NCBI RefSeq assembly: GCF_004786095.1
Contig: NZ_RHPJ01000001.1
Span: forward strand, 124,001 to 188,000
From: Serinibacter arcticus
GTDB lineage: Bacteria > Actinomycetota > Actinomycetes > Actinomycetales > Beutenbergiaceae
Length of the DNA: 64,000 nt
Reading direction: 5' to 3'
The notes beneath the pieces are model-generated. The model ran no database searches, had not been told where the DNA came from, and was given only the letters and a program-made list of their open reading frames with translations. The translations under genes were made by a program, and so were the position numbers. Of this stretch, positions 18,288 through 28,850 are shown one piece after another (position 1 is the first letter of the stretch; the number at the start of each line of letters is the position of its first letter).

Positions 18288-18546
18288 CGTCCTTGAACGT
18301 CACCACCCGCACCTGCTTGACGAACCGAGCGGACCGGTAGACGTCCCACACCCACGCGTCGCTCAGCGTCAGCTCGAAGAACACCTCGCCGCCCGCCGAG
18401 CGCACCTGGAGGTCCACGTTGTTGGCCAGGTAGAACCGGCGCTCGGTCTCCACCACGTAGGCGAACAGGCCGACCACGTCGCGGTACTCGCGGTAGAGCG
18501 CGAGCTCCATGTCGGTCTCGTAGTTCTCGAGGTCTTCTGCGCTCAC
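18244..18546 (-). CDS. DUF2469-family small protein
   Basis: A 100-residue acidic protein of unknown function found next to rnhB in nearly all actinobacteria. Typical features are the N terminus [20 protein letters not shown] and the segments [19 protein letters not shown] and [14 protein letters not shown] 18544-18546 overlaps the rnhB stop as GTGA, so it is translationally coupled. It normally sits directly before yraN; here the CGNR/EamA pair intervenes. Confidence 0.93.
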   Translation of the reverse strand: MSAEDLENYETDMELALYREYRDVVGLFAYVVETERRFYLANNVDLQVRSAGGEVFFELTLSDAWVWDVYRSARFVKQVRVVTFKDVNVEELSKADLQVP

Positions 18547-19268
18547 GAGACCATCATGCCCCGGTCGGCGGCCACGACGCCCGGCAGCCGCCACGAGCGG
18601 CGGTGCAGCGCCGTCGGACCGTGCTCGGCCAGCGCCGCGATGTGGAGCGGCGCCGCGTAGCCCTTGTTGCCGGCCCAGTCGAAACGCGGGTCCTCGGCGT
18701 GCGCCGCGCGCATCATCGCGTCGCGCTCCACCTTGGCCAGCACGCTCGCGGCCGCCACCGACGCGCACGTCATGTCGGCCTTGACGCGCGTCAGCACGCG
18801 AGGACCGTGAGCAGCGCCCGCGTCGGCGTCACCGCCGACGTCGTCGAACGCCGCGAAGAGGTCATCGGTCGGCGGCGTGTACCAGTCGTGGTTCCCGTCG
18901 AGCAGCACGACCGCGGGGGACACCCCCAGCACGGACGTCACCTCGGCCACGGCGCGGTGGCCCGCCAGGCGCAGCGCCGCGATGATGCCGATCCGGTCGA
19001 TCTCCTCGGGACTCGCGTGCCCGACGGCGCCGGCCAGCGCCCAGCGCCGGATCGGAGGGCACAGCCGCTCCCGGGCCGTGGCGGGGAGCAGCTTGGAGTC
19101 GCGCAGCCCGCCGGGCTGACGACCCGTCGTCGCACCGACGACGGCGACACCCACGCTGACGGGTCCGGCCAGGCAGCCGCGACCGACCTCGTCCATGCCC
19201 GCGACGAGCACACCGTCCGCGGCGAGCTCACGCTCGAGCCGGAGCGTGGGGGGCTTGCCGACGGTCAC
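18543..19268 (-). CDS. rnhB: Ribonuclease HII
   Basis: Removes ribonucleotides from DNA/RNA hybrids. The 241-residue protein has the [13 protein letters not shown] motif (catalytic Asp-Glu) near residue 25, LRDSKLL around residue 55, and further acidic residues at [10 protein letters not shown] and [23 protein letters not shown] ~15-residue Asp/Ala insertion before VLTRVKAD is not in the E. coli enzyme. It overlaps lepB and the DUF2469 gene by 4 nt on each side. Confidence 0.95.
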   Translation of the reverse strand: MTVGKPPTLRLERELAADGVLVAGMDEVGRGCLAGPVSVGVAVVGATTGRQPGGLRDSKLLPATARERLCPPIRRWALAGAVGHASPEEIDRIGIIAALRLAGHRAVAEVTSVLGVSPAVVLLDGNHDWYTPPTDDLFAAFDDVGGDADAGAAHGPRVLTRVKADMTCASVAAASVLAKVERDAMMRAAHAEDPRFDWAGNKGYAAPLHIAALAEHGPTALHRRSWRLPGVVAADRGMMVS

Positions 19269-20008
19269 GAGGGGTCCGGGACCTGCTCGAACGTCGCACC
19301 GGGGTTGCGGAGGAGGCTCCAGCGGTCCGCGGGCCAGATGACCGTGTTCGCGACGCCCACGACGTTGTCCATCGGCACCATGCCGCCGCCGGGATCACCC
19401 GCGTGGTAGCGGGAGTCGGCGGAGTTCGGGCGGTTGTCGCCCAGCACGAAGACGCGGTCCGCCGGCACGACGACGTCGAAAGCCAGGAGGCTCGGGACGG
19501 CGCCGTCGATCACGTACGGCTCGTCGATCGGCACGCCGTTGACGCTGATCCGACCCGAGTCGTCGCAGCACGTCACGGTGTCGCCGGGCAGGCCGACCAC
19601 CCTCTTGATGAGGTGGGAGCCGGTGTTGGCGGGCAGCAGACCGACGAACTCGCCGACCTCGGTGAGGACGTTGCGGACCTCGTTGCCCTCGGTCGGCTGC
19701 GGCGGCAGCCAGCCGCCCGGATCCACGAAGACGACGATGTCGCCGCGGCTGACGTCGAACGGCCCGGGGGCGAGCCGCGAGACGAGCACGCGGTCACCCA
19801 CCTGCAGCGTCGACTCCATCGACTCCGACGGGATGAAGAACGCCTGCGCGACGAACGTCTTGATGAGCAGCGACAGGATCAGCGCCGACCCCAGCACGAT
19901 GACGGCCTCGCGCAGCGCCGAGGCGCCGCGGCTCCGTTGACGACGATTACCGCCGTCGCCGGCGGCGGTCTCGGAGACGCCGGAGCCCGGCTCGTCCAGG
20001 TCGGTCAT
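19265..20008 (-). CDS. lepB: Signal peptidase I
   Basis: Cleaves signal peptides on the outer face of the membrane. The 247-residue protein has one N-terminal transmembrane helix ([21 protein letters not shown]), then [12 protein letters not shown] with the catalytic Ser at about 63, [13 protein letters not shown] with the general-base Lys, and the box E segment [15 protein letters not shown]. The N terminus is Arg/Ser-rich and cytosolic. It lies downstream of rplS, as in most actinobacteria. Confidence 0.95.
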   Translation of the reverse strand: MTDLDEPGSGVSETAAGDGGNRRQRSRGASALREAVIVLGSALILSLLIKTFVAQAFFIPSESMESTLQVGDRVLVSRLAPGPFDVSRGDIVVFVDPGGWLPPQPTEGNEVRNVLTEVGEFVGLLPANTGSHLIKRVVGLPGDTVTCCDDSGRISVNGVPIDEPYVIDGAVPSLLAFDVVVPADRVFVLGDNRPNSADSRYHAGDPGGGMVPMDNVVGVANTVIWPADRWSLLRNPGATFEQVPDPS

Positions 20009-20077
20009 GGTGATCCCTCCTGGACGGCCGGGCTCGGCGTCGCTACGAGTGCAGTGCCGACGTGATCACGCCGACGA

Positions 20078-20093
20078 GCGCTGAGGTCAGCGC
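20078..20093 (-). terminator. Perfect hairpin at the rplS stop codon
   Basis: gcgctga-gg-tcagcgc is a perfect 7+7 inverted repeat that includes the rplS stop codon. It could attenuate read-through from rplS into lepB. The loop is only 2 nt, so the real helix is at most 6 bp with a tetraloop. Confidence 0.4.
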
Positions 20094-20428
20094 TTCTCCT
20101 TGATCTTCGCAGCCTTGCCGCGCAGCTTGCGCAGGTAGTACAGCTTGGCGCGGCGCACGTCGCCGCGCGTGACGACCTCGAGGTGGTCGATCGCCGGGGT
20201 GTGCAGCGGGAAGATGCGCTCCACGCCGACGCCGAAGCTCACCTTGCGGATGGTGAACGTCTCGCTCACGCCACCGTGGGCGCGGGCGATGACGACGCCC
20301 TGGAAGACCTGGACGCGCGAACGCGAGCCCTCGACGACCTTGACGTGCACCTTGAGGGTGTCGCCGGCCCGGAAGGCGGGGATGTCGTCGCGCAACGACG
20401 CTGCATCGACGGAGTCGAGCTTCTGCAT
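20087..20428 (-). CDS. rplS: 50S ribosomal protein L19
   Basis: Large-subunit protein at the 30S-50S interface. All 113 residues fit the family: [63 protein letters not shown] and the basic C-terminal [17 protein letters not shown]. It follows trmD with a 158-nt gap that probably contains its own promoter. Confidence 0.97.
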   Translation of the reverse strand: MQKLDSVDAASLRDDIPAFRAGDTLKVHVKVVEGSRSRVQVFQGVVIARAHGGVSETFTIRKVSFGVGVERIFPLHTPAIDHLEVVTRGDVRRAKLYYLRKLRGKAAKIKEKR

Positions 20429-20586
20429 GAGTGCTCCTCATCGTGCGCCGGCAGGTCACACGCTGGATCGACGGCGCTCGAGGCACCGGGGTGATGGAGT
20501 GCGTGCCGTGCGAACCCGGGAGCACCCACCCCTGCGGCAGTGGGAGCGCGGGATCATCCGGAAGGATCTCCGCACGACTCGGCGCT

Positions 20587-21984
20587 CTAGTCTGCCACAC
20601 CCGGGGCGAGGTCCTTCACCATCACGTGGTCGTGGTGGTCGACCTCACCCACGCGGTAGGTCCGCTCGCCGACGACGGCGAAGCCCGCGCGCGTGTAGAA
20701 CGCGATCGCCGCGGCGTTGCGCGCGTTCACGCCGAGCCACAGGTGGTCGGCGCCCGCCGCACGCGCGTGCCGGACGGCGGCGGCCACCAGCGCGCGCGCG
20801 ACACCGCTCCCCTGGGCCCGCGGGAGCACGTAGCACTTCGACAGCTCGGCGCCCGTGCCGTCGTGCGCGGGGGCGTCCGCGGACGGCGCACCCGTCCGCA
20901 CCACGGCGTACCCGAGCGGCACGTCGCCGACGTCGCACGCGAGCAGCACCGCGTCGTCGGCCGAGGCGAGGTGCGCCTCGAACGCCCGGGGCGAGAGGTG
21001 GGCGGCGACGTGGGCGCGGATGTCGGCCATCGTCGTCTCGTCCGGGCAGGCCAGCGCGAACGTGGTGGCCGCCAGGTCGGCGACCAGTGCGCCCTCCCCC
21101 GCGACGGCGCGACGGACCGTCACCGGACCGATCAGGCGGCCGTGCCGCCCGGGGACGACGCCGGCAGCGGCGAGCGTGGCGAGGTCGACGGCGTCCAGCC
21201 CGTCCAACCGCGCCAGGAGCTCGGGGCGCCGCTGGACGGTCCGGGTCAGCGACTGGGCCCGGCGCCAGCGCGCGACGGCGCCGTGGTCGCCCGACAGCAG
21301 CACCGGCGGCACCTCGCGATCCTCCCAGCGCGCGGGCCGGGTGAAGACCGGGTACTCGAGCACGGCCTCGTGCGAGAAGGACTCCTCGACGACCGACTCG
21401 GGGTTGCCCAGCACACCGGGCAGGAGGCGGACGACGGCCTCGAGCAGCGCCAGCGCCGCGACCTCGCCCCCGTTCAGGACGAAGTCCCCGAGCGAGAACT
21501 CCACGACGCGGTCGACGTCGGACCGCTCGCGCAGCGCCGGGACCAGGCGGGCGTCGATGCCCTCGTACCGGCCGCACGCGACGACGGCGCGCACGCGGTC
21601 GCCGGCGCCGAGCTCGTCGGCGAGCTCCTGCGCGAACGCCTGCGTCAGGGGCCGGCCCGACGGCGTCGGGACGAGCACGACGAGCGCCCGCCCGTCCGTC
21701 CCGCCCTCGTCCACGCCGTCCCCGTCGCCCTCGGCGCCGGAGCGTCGGTGCGACGCCGTGGCCTCGATCGCGCGCTCCCACACGTCCGGCCGCATCACCA
21801 TGCCGGCGCCCCCGCCGAACGGGGAGTCGTCGACCGTGCGGTGCCGGTCGTGCGCGTGCTCGCGCAGGTCGTGCACCCGCAGGTCCACCAGGCCGCTCGT
21901 GCGCGCCTTCCCGATCAGCGACAGGTCCAGCGGCGCGAGGTAGTCCGGGAAGATCGTGACGACGTCGACCCGGGGCACGCTCAC
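20587..21984 (-). CDS. trmD: tRNA (guanine-37-N1)-methyltransferase fused to a GNAT acetyltransferase
   Basis: The N-terminal ~260 residues are TrmD, the SPOUT enzyme that makes m1G37 in tRNA: RVDVVTIFPDYLAPLD, DDSPFGGGAGMVM, ACGRYEGIDARL, EFSLGDFVLNGGE and VLLSGDHGAVARWRR are all present. Without a stop codon the frame runs on into a ~190-residue GNAT domain: VTVRRAVAGEG, a CoA-binding loop PRAQGSGVARALVAAAV, and LGVNARNAAAIAFYTRAGF. The total is 465 residues against 230-280 for standalone TrmD. The start overlaps the rimM stop by 4 nt. The GNAT substrate is unknown. Confidence 0.9.
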   Translation of the reverse strand: MSVPRVDVVTIFPDYLAPLDLSLIGKARTSGLVDLRVHDLREHAHDRHRTVDDSPFGGGAGMVMRPDVWERAIEATASHRRSGAEGDGDGVDEGGTDGRALVVLVPTPSGRPLTQAFAQELADELGAGDRVRAVVACGRYEGIDARLVPALRERSDVDRVVEFSLGDFVLNGGEVAALALLEAVVRLLPGVLGNPESVVEESFSHEAVLEYPVFTRPARWEDREVPPVLLSGDHGAVARWRRAQSLTRTVQRRPELLARLDGLDAVDLATLAAAGVVPGRHGRLIGPVTVRRAVAGEGALVADLAATTFALACPDETTMADIRAHVAAHLSPRAFEAHLASADDAVLLACDVGDVPLGYAVVRTGAPSADAPAHDGTGAELSKCYVLPRAQGSGVARALVAAAVRHARAAGADHLWLGVNARNAAAIAFYTRAGFAVVGERTYRVGEVDHHDHVMVKDLAPGVAD

Positions 21985-22559
21985 GCGGGTGCCTGCTCGC
22001 CGTCGTCGGGCTGGTCGTCGCCCTCGAGCGACTCCTCCTCGAGCGGCTCGTCCGCCAGCAGCCCGCCGGGGGGTGCCAGGACGACGAACCCGCCGGCGAC
22101 GTCGACCACCGGCACGATCGAGCGCACGAACGGCACCAGGGTGCGCGCCCCGGACGGCTCGCGCAGCACGAGCACGTCGTGCGCGGGCATCGCGCGCACC
22201 TCGAGCACCTCACCGAGTGCGCGGCCGTCCTGGCCGCGCGCCGCGAGGCCAGCGAGGTCGCTCGGGTACCAGGCGTCGTCCTCGTCCTGCGCCGGCGCGA
22301 GGATCAGCAGGCCGCGCATCGCCTCGGCGTCGTCGCGGTCGTTCACCTGCTCGAAGGCGATCGTGGCCTTCCCCGACGCCTGGCGCAGCTGCGAGACCGT
22401 GAGCTCGCCGACCAGGGGGTCGTCGGTCAGCACGGTGGTTCCGGCGGCCAGCCGCGCGCTGTCATCGGTCCTGATCTCGATGCGGACCTCGCCGCGCAGC
22501 CCGTGCGCGGCACCGATGCGGCCGAGGATGACGTGGCCCTCGGGGATGACACTGCTCAA
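21981..22559 (-). CDS. rimM: 16S rRNA processing protein RimM
   Basis: 30S maturation factor that binds S19. The 192-residue protein has the N-terminal RimM domain (VILGRIGAAHGLRGEVRIEIRTDD) and the PRC-barrel domain (WYPSDLAGLAARGQDGRALGEV, MPAHDVLVLREP). It starts with a TTG at 22557-22559, seven nucleotides after GAGAGG; no better start lies nearby. An acidic tail ends the protein. It sits between khpA and trmD in the conserved rpsP-khpA-rimM-trmD order. Confidence 0.94.
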   Translation of the reverse strand: MSSVIPEGHVILGRIGAAHGLRGEVRIEIRTDDSARLAAGTTVLTDDPLVGELTVSQLRQASGKATIAFEQVNDRDDAEAMRGLLILAPAQDEDDAWYPSDLAGLAARGQDGRALGEVLEVRAMPAHDVLVLREPSGARTLVPFVRSIVPVVDVAGGFVVLAPPGGLLADEPLEEESLEGDDQPDDGEQAPA

Positions 22560-22598
22560 CGGTCGGCCTCTCGCTCGGGTTCGTGGGGGGAGAAACGA

Positions 22599-22632
22599 CG
22601 AACCGCCCGTCCCGGGTAGGGAGGGCGGTTCG
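22599..22632 (-). terminator. 10-bp inverted repeat between khpA and rimM
   Basis: cgaaccgccc (22599-22608) pairs perfectly with gggcggttcg (22623-22632) around a 14-nt loop. It lies 40 nt before the rimM start inside the operon, so it may be an attenuator, a processing site or a partial terminator. No T-tract. Confidence 0.5.
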
Positions 22633-22672
22633 ACGGTGCTGCTGGCGTTGATCTCGGGCGCGGGCGCCGGTG

Positions 22673-22909
22673 TCAGCGACGGTCGACGTCGACGACGTCG
22701 ATGCGGACCGGCGTGGTGGTCAGGGACCCCACGACGGTGCGCAGCGCGCGGGCCGTGCGGCCCGCGCGGCCGATGACGCGACCGAGGTCGGCCGGGTTGA
22801 CGCGCAGCTCGAGCAGCTCACCGCGACGCGCGGGGCGTGCGGTCACCTGGACGTCGTCCGGGTTGTCCACGATGCCGCGGACGAGATGCTCCAGCGCGTC
22901 GGCCAGCAC
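22673..22909 (-). CDS. khpA: KH-domain RNA-binding protein KhpA
   Basis: A 78-residue single KH domain. The GxxG loop is seen as IGRAGRTARALR, preceded by LELRVNPADLGRV. In other bacteria KhpA dimerises with KhpB and binds RNA globally, affecting division and translation. GTG 22907-22909 lies 5 nt after the rpsP stop. Confidence 0.94.
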   Translation of the reverse strand: MLADALEHLVRGIVDNPDDVQVTARPARRGELLELRVNPADLGRVIGRAGRTARALRTVVGSLTTTPVRIDVVDVDRR

Positions 22910-22914
22910 GGTGC

Positions 22915-23391
22915 TCAGGCCTCGTCGGAGGAGGCTGCGGCGTCGTCGGACGAGGCGGACTCGTCAGAGGCCTTCGCGGCCTTGGCGGCGTCAGCGTCGG
23001 CGGCGGCCTTCTTCTCGGCGGCCTTCGCCTTGCGGAGCTCGGCGTCGGCGTCGGCGGCGGCGACGGCCTCGGCCGCAGCGGTCGCGTCGGCGGCGGCGTC
23101 ACCCTTGCGACGCAGCGTGCCCTCGGCGCCCGGAAGGCCCTTGTGCTTCTGCCAGTCGCCGGTCACCTTGAGCAGCGCGAGAACCTGCTCGGTCGGCTGG
23201 GCGCCGACTCCGAGCCAGTACTGGGCGCGCTCGGAGGAGATGTCGATGTACGACGGCTCCTCGGTGGGGTGGTACTTGCCGATCTCCTCGATCACACGAC
23301 CGTCCCGACGAGTGCGGGAGTCGGCGACGACGACACGGTAGTAGGGGGCGCGGATCTTGCCCAGGCGCTTGAGGCGAATCTTCACTGCCAC
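22915..23391 (-). CDS. rpsP: 30S ribosomal protein S16 with long Ala/Lys/Asp tail
   Basis: Small-subunit protein. The first ~95 residues are canonical ([49 protein letters not shown]). The remaining ~60 residues are an Ala, Asp, Lys and Ser tail, charged and predicted helical or disordered, whereas many S16 proteins end near residue 90. The GTG start at 23389-23391 has AGGAG upstream. A likely promoter (CAGAAT) lies at 23518-23523, making this the head of the rpsP-khpA-rimM-trmD transcript. Confidence 0.96.
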   Translation of the reverse strand: MAVKIRLKRLGKIRAPYYRVVVADSRTRRDGRVIEEIGKYHPTEEPSYIDISSERAQYWLGVGAQPTEQVLALLKVTGDWQKHKGLPGAEGTLRRKGDAAADATAAAEAVAAADADAELRKAKAAEKKAAADADAAKAAKASDESASSDDAAASSDEA

Positions 23392-23517
23392 GGTGGTGGT
23401 ACTCCTGATGAGGTCGGGGTGAGAGCGACTCGTGCGGGCGTGGGGCACCCGCGGACTCGCTGCTCGGGACACGGCGTACCGCGGTGAGAGGGCCGCGACA
23501 GCCGGGTTCAACGGGAC

Positions 23518-23523
23518 ATTCTG
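23518..23523 (-). promoter_or_regulatory. Putative rpsP -10 element
   Basis: Minus-strand CAGAAT within TGGCAGAATG, the typical look of actinobacterial ribosomal promoters. It would give a leader of about 120 nt before rpsP. No strong -35 is evident. Confidence 0.4.
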
Positions 23524-23552
23524 CCAGATGCGCGGCGATGCTGCCGACGCCG

Positions 23553-25133
23553 TCAGCGACCGAAGAGCTTGCCGAGGCCCTCGGGGATCTCGAGCTTGGC
23601 GGGAGCGTCCTGCGGCGCACCCAGGCCGAAGGCCGAACCGGCGGGTGCGTCCTGCTTGCGCTCGGCCGCCGCGCGCTGGTCGGCGGCGCGCTTGGCCGGG
23701 TTGCCGCTCTTGGACTTCTTGCCCCGCTGCACGGGAGCGACCATCTTGCCCTTGGACTTCTTGCCGCCGCCGGGCATCGAGCCGAGGCCGAACCCACCTC
23801 CGGGAGCGCCCGGCATCCCGGGCATCCCGCCGCCGCGCGCCATCGAGCGCATCATCGTCTTGGCCTGGTCGAAGCGGTCGAGCAGACCGTTGACCTCCGA
23901 GACGGTGACGCCGGAACCGCGCGCGATGCGCGAGCGGCGCGAACCGTTGAGGATCTTGGGGTTGGTGCGCTCGGCCGGGGTCATCGAGCGCACGATGGCC
24001 TCGACGCGGTCGACCTCGCGCTCGTCGAAGTTCTCGAGCTGCTCGCGGATCTGACCCATGCCGGGCAGCATGCCGAGCATCTTCTTCATCGAGCCGAGCT
24101 GCTTCATCTGCTGCATCTGCTGCAGGAAGTCCTCGAGCGTGAAGTCCCCGTCGCCCGCGATCTTGTTCGCGAGGTCCGCCGCCTGGTCCTCGTCGAACGC
24201 GCGCTCGGCCTGCTCGATGAGCGTCATCATGTCGCCCATGTCGAGGATGCGCGAGGCCATCCGGTCGGCGTGGAAGCGCTCGAAGTCGCCGACCTTCTCA
24301 CCCGTCGAGGCGAACATGACGGGCTTGCCGGTCACCGAGGAGACGGACAGCGCGGCACCACCGCGCGCGTCGCCGTCGAGCTTGGACAGCACGACACCGG
24401 TGAAGCCGACCCCCTCGGCGAACGCGTTCGCCGTCGTGACGGCGTCCTGACCGATCATCGCGTCGATGACGAACAGGGTCTCGTCGGGGTTGACCGCGTC
24501 GCGGATGTCGGCGGCCTGCTGCATCAGCTCGGCGTCGATGCCGAGCCGGCCGGCCGTGTCGACGACGACCACGTCGTAGAACTGCTCGCGGGCGTGCGCG
24601 ACGCCGCGGCGCGCCACCGCGACCGGGTCGCCGACGCCGTTGCCCGGCTCGGGCGAGAACACCGCGACACCGGCACCCTTGCCGACGATCTCCAGCTGCT
24701 GCACGGCGTTGGGCCGCTGCAGGTCGGAGGCCACCAGGAGCGGCGTGTGGCCGGCGTCCTTGAGCCACTTGCCGAGCTTCCCGGCCAGGGTCGTCTTACC
24801 GGCGCCCTGGAGACCCGCGAGCATGATCACGGTCGGCGGACGCTTGGCGAAGGAGATCTCGCGCGTCGCGCCACCGAGGATGCGGGTGAGCTCCTCGTGC
24901 ACGATCTTGACGATCTGCTGCGCGGGGTTGAGCGCCTTGGACACCTCCGCCTCGGTCGCGCGCTCGCGCACCGTGGCGGTGAAGTCGCGCACCACGGGGA
25001 GCGCGACGTCGGCGTCCAGCAGCGCGCGCCGGATCTCCGCGATCGAGGCCGCGATGTCGGCGTCGGACAGGCGGCCGCGGCCCCGGAGGGAGGAGACGGC
25101 CGCGTTGATGCGGTCGGACAAAGTGGCGAACAC
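23553..25133 (-). CDS. ffh: Signal recognition particle GTPase Ffh
   Basis: Binds signal sequences and 4.5S RNA and docks with FtsY. The NG domain has [17 protein letters not shown] (P-loop), [13 protein letters not shown], and [14 protein letters not shown]. The Met-rich M domain spans about residues 330-450 ([46 protein letters not shown]). A Gly/Met/Lys-rich tail follows. The start is GTG 25131-25133 and the length, 526 residues, is normal. It is separated from rpsP by 161 nt. Confidence 0.97.
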   Translation of the reverse strand: MFATLSDRINAAVSSLRGRGRLSDADIAASIAEIRRALLDADVALPVVRDFTATVRERATEAEVSKALNPAQQIVKIVHEELTRILGGATREISFAKRPPTVIMLAGLQGAGKTTLAGKLGKWLKDAGHTPLLVASDLQRPNAVQQLEIVGKGAGVAVFSPEPGNGVGDPVAVARRGVAHAREQFYDVVVVDTAGRLGIDAELMQQAADIRDAVNPDETLFVIDAMIGQDAVTTANAFAEGVGFTGVVLSKLDGDARGGAALSVSSVTGKPVMFASTGEKVGDFERFHADRMASRILDMGDMMTLIEQAERAFDEDQAADLANKIAGDGDFTLEDFLQQMQQMKQLGSMKKMLGMLPGMGQIREQLENFDEREVDRVEAIVRSMTPAERTNPKILNGSRRSRIARGSGVTVSEVNGLLDRFDQAKTMMRSMARGGGMPGMPGAPGGGFGLGSMPGGGKKSKGKMVAPVQRGKKSKSGNPAKRAADQRAAAERKQDAPAGSAFGLGAPQDAPAKLEIPEGLGKLFGR

Positions 25134-25163
25134 GGCTTCAACCTCGCTGGAACTCGGGAGAGG

Positions 25164-26990
25164 TCAGGATATCCCGCGCGCCAGGGCCGCCCGCGCCCGC
25201 TCCGTGAGCGCCTCCACGAGGGAGGCGCGCCAGGACGTCCACGCCTTGGGTCCGGCGGCGCGCGCATCGGCCTCGGTGAGCACGCGCAGGAGCTCGAGCA
25301 GGGTGGCGTCGTGGCCGAGCGCGGTCAGCAGGATCTGCGCGGTCGCGGGGTCCTCGACGTCGGCGCGCGTCGCCAGCTCCACCAGCAGCAGGTGGTGGCG
25401 CACCAGCGTGGTCGCGTCGCGCGCGTCGTCCTGGCCCACCCCGAGCCGCGCGAGCACGCCCGGCACGATCTCGGCACCGGTGACGGAGTGGTCGACGGCG
25501 CCCGCCACCTTGCCGATGTCGTGGAACAGCGCCGTCAGCAGCAGCACGTCGCGCCGCGGCAGGTCGGCGGAGAGGTCGGCCGCCCAGGCGGCGCACTCCA
25601 CGAGGTGGCGGTCGACCGTGAACGTGTGGATCGGGTTGCGCTGCGGCCGGTTGCGCACCGCGGCCCACTCCGGGAACCAGCGCGTGACGATGCCGGAGAG
25701 GTCGAGCGCCTCCCACACGTCGACCTGCGCGTGGCCGCTCCCGAGCAGCGCGAGCAGGTCCTCGCGCGCCTGCCGGGGCCACGGGCTCGGCGGCGCGGGC
25801 GCGCCGGCGAGCGAGGCGACGCTGACCGGGGAGATCGGCAGCCCCGTCCGTGCGGCGGTCGCCCCCGCGCGCACCGCCAGCACGGGGTCGTCGTTCGGGC
25901 GCGCGGTCGCGGCGAGCACGAGCTCGCCGTCGTGCTCCACGAGGTCCTGCGCGACGGCGCGCAGGCGCGGCGCCATCCGCCGGCCCCGCACCACGAGCGG
26001 ACGCCAGGTCGGGGACGGCCGCCGGAGCGCCTGCCGCGCACCGCGGACGGTCACGTCCAGGGCGTAGGACACGGTGCGGGCGGCCTGCGCGATCGAGGCG
26101 AGCAGGTCGTCGCGGTCGGGGTAGCCCAGGCGGGCGGCGACGGCGTCGGAGTCCCCCTGGAGCAGCCGGCTCGTGTGGCGCCGGGTCTCCAGGGCGACGG
26201 CGTCGCGCACCGTCAGGAGGTGGTCGTGGGCCCGGTCGAACTCGCCGTGCGGCTTGTCCGTCAGCCACGTGGCGGCCAGCGCGCCGACCACGACGGCGTC
26301 CCTGATCCCGCCGCGGGCCTCCTTGAGGTCGCCCTCGATGAGGTAGGCGAGGTCACCGCTGCGCTCGGCCCGCGTGCGGGTGGAGGTGAGGAGCTCGGGC
26401 AGGCGGCGCCGCGCGGCGCCGCGCCAGTCCTCCAGCACGGCGGTGCGGGCACGCAGCACGATGCTCTCGTCGCCGGCGACGTGGCGCAGGTCGAGCAGCC
26501 CGACGGCGGCGACCAGGTCCTTCGAGGCGATCTGGCGGCACTGCGCCAGCGTGCGCACGGAGTGGTCGAGGTCCAGGCCGGCGTCCCAGATCGGGTACCA
26601 CAGCGCGGAGGCGAGGGCCCCCACCTGGTCGTCGGTCAGCGTGCGGCCGTCGTGCACCAGCAGACAGTCCAGATCGCTGGTCGGGCCGGCGTCGCGGCGG
26701 GCGAGCGAGCCGACGACGGCGAGCGCGACGCCCTCGGCGGGGATGCCCAGGCGCGTGGTCGCGGCGTCCCACTCGTGCGCCAGGGCCGCGTCGACGACGT
26801 CGGCCAGGGCCGACCGGTAGGCGACGCCCGTGCGCAGGAGCGGCGCGCCGGTGGGGCCGGCAGGGCCGGCGCCCCGGGGTGGGGTGGCGACGCTCGGGCC
26901 GCCGGGCAGCTCGAGGGAGGCGCGACGGAGGTCCCGCACCCCAGGGTGCGGGACCTCCGGACGCTCCGCTCGCGTGTCGGGAGCGGTCAT
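25164..26990 (-). CDS. glnD: [Protein-PII] uridylyltransferase/adenylyltransferase, without C-terminal ACT domains
   Basis: Modifies the PII protein according to nitrogen status. The nucleotidyltransferase domain shows [22 protein letters not shown] near residue 95-115. The central region and the HD domain ([19 protein letters not shown]) near residue 475 are intact. The protein stops at residue 608, about where the two ACT domains that sense glutamine would begin in the 700-890-residue homologues. It ends 30 nt before ffh and begins 5 nt after the glnB stop, completing an amtB-glnB-glnD operon. Confidence 0.9.
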   Translation of the reverse strand: MTAPDTRAERPEVPHPGVRDLRRASLELPGGPSVATPPRGAGPAGPTGAPLLRTGVAYRSALADVVDAALAHEWDAATTRLGIPAEGVALAVVGSLARRDAGPTSDLDCLLVHDGRTLTDDQVGALASALWYPIWDAGLDLDHSVRTLAQCRQIASKDLVAAVGLLDLRHVAGDESIVLRARTAVLEDWRGAARRRLPELLTSTRTRAERSGDLAYLIEGDLKEARGGIRDAVVVGALAATWLTDKPHGEFDRAHDHLLTVRDAVALETRRHTSRLLQGDSDAVAARLGYPDRDDLLASIAQAARTVSYALDVTVRGARQALRRPSPTWRPLVVRGRRMAPRLRAVAQDLVEHDGELVLAATARPNDDPVLAVRAGATAARTGLPISPVSVASLAGAPAPPSPWPRQAREDLLALLGSGHAQVDVWEALDLSGIVTRWFPEWAAVRNRPQRNPIHTFTVDRHLVECAAWAADLSADLPRRDVLLLTALFHDIGKVAGAVDHSVTGAEIVPGVLARLGVGQDDARDATTLVRHHLLLVELATRADVEDPATAQILLTALGHDATLLELLRVLTEADARAAGPKAWTSWRASLVEALTERARAALARGIS

Positions 26991-26995
26991 GCGGA

Positions 26996-28662
<1,667 letters not shown>

Positions 28663-28731
28663 TGGTTTCCTCTCGTCGTCGCCGTGACCGCATGGGCGGT
28701 CCGCAGTACGACTCGAGAGTGCTGGGGCGGA

Positions 28732-28769
28732 GTTACCGCGCCTGGGTGGGGGTGTTACGGGAGCGTGAC
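28732..28769 (-). promoter_or_regulatory. GlnR-type nitrogen-regulator box upstream of amtB
   Basis: On the minus strand the order is GTCAC, 6 nt, GTAAC, 6 nt, ACCCA, 6 nt, GTAAC. This is the a-n6-b-n6-a-n6-b layout with an 11-bp period known for GlnR at actinobacterial amtB promoters. Three of four half-sites match well; the third is degenerate. Confidence 0.75.
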
Positions 28770-28822
28770 GAAACCCTCTCCATCGTGAACATCTCGTTGC
28801 GCGAGCGGAGTCTGCTCAGATG

Positions 28823-28840
28823 GCGGACGCTTGCGTCCGC
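28823..28840 (-). terminator. Hairpin after ftsY
   Basis: gcggacgc-tt-gcgtccgc is a perfect 8+8 inverted repeat starting 10 nt beyond the ftsY stop. It probably ends the smc-ftsY transcript before the amtB promoter. No T-tract. Confidence 0.6.
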
Positions 28841-28850
28841 GCCGTGGACC

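Noticed and set aside
20587-21160. GNAT part of the TrmD fusion as a separate gene
   Set aside because: There is no stop codon between the two domains and they share one frame. An internal start cannot be excluded but would still leave the fusion made.
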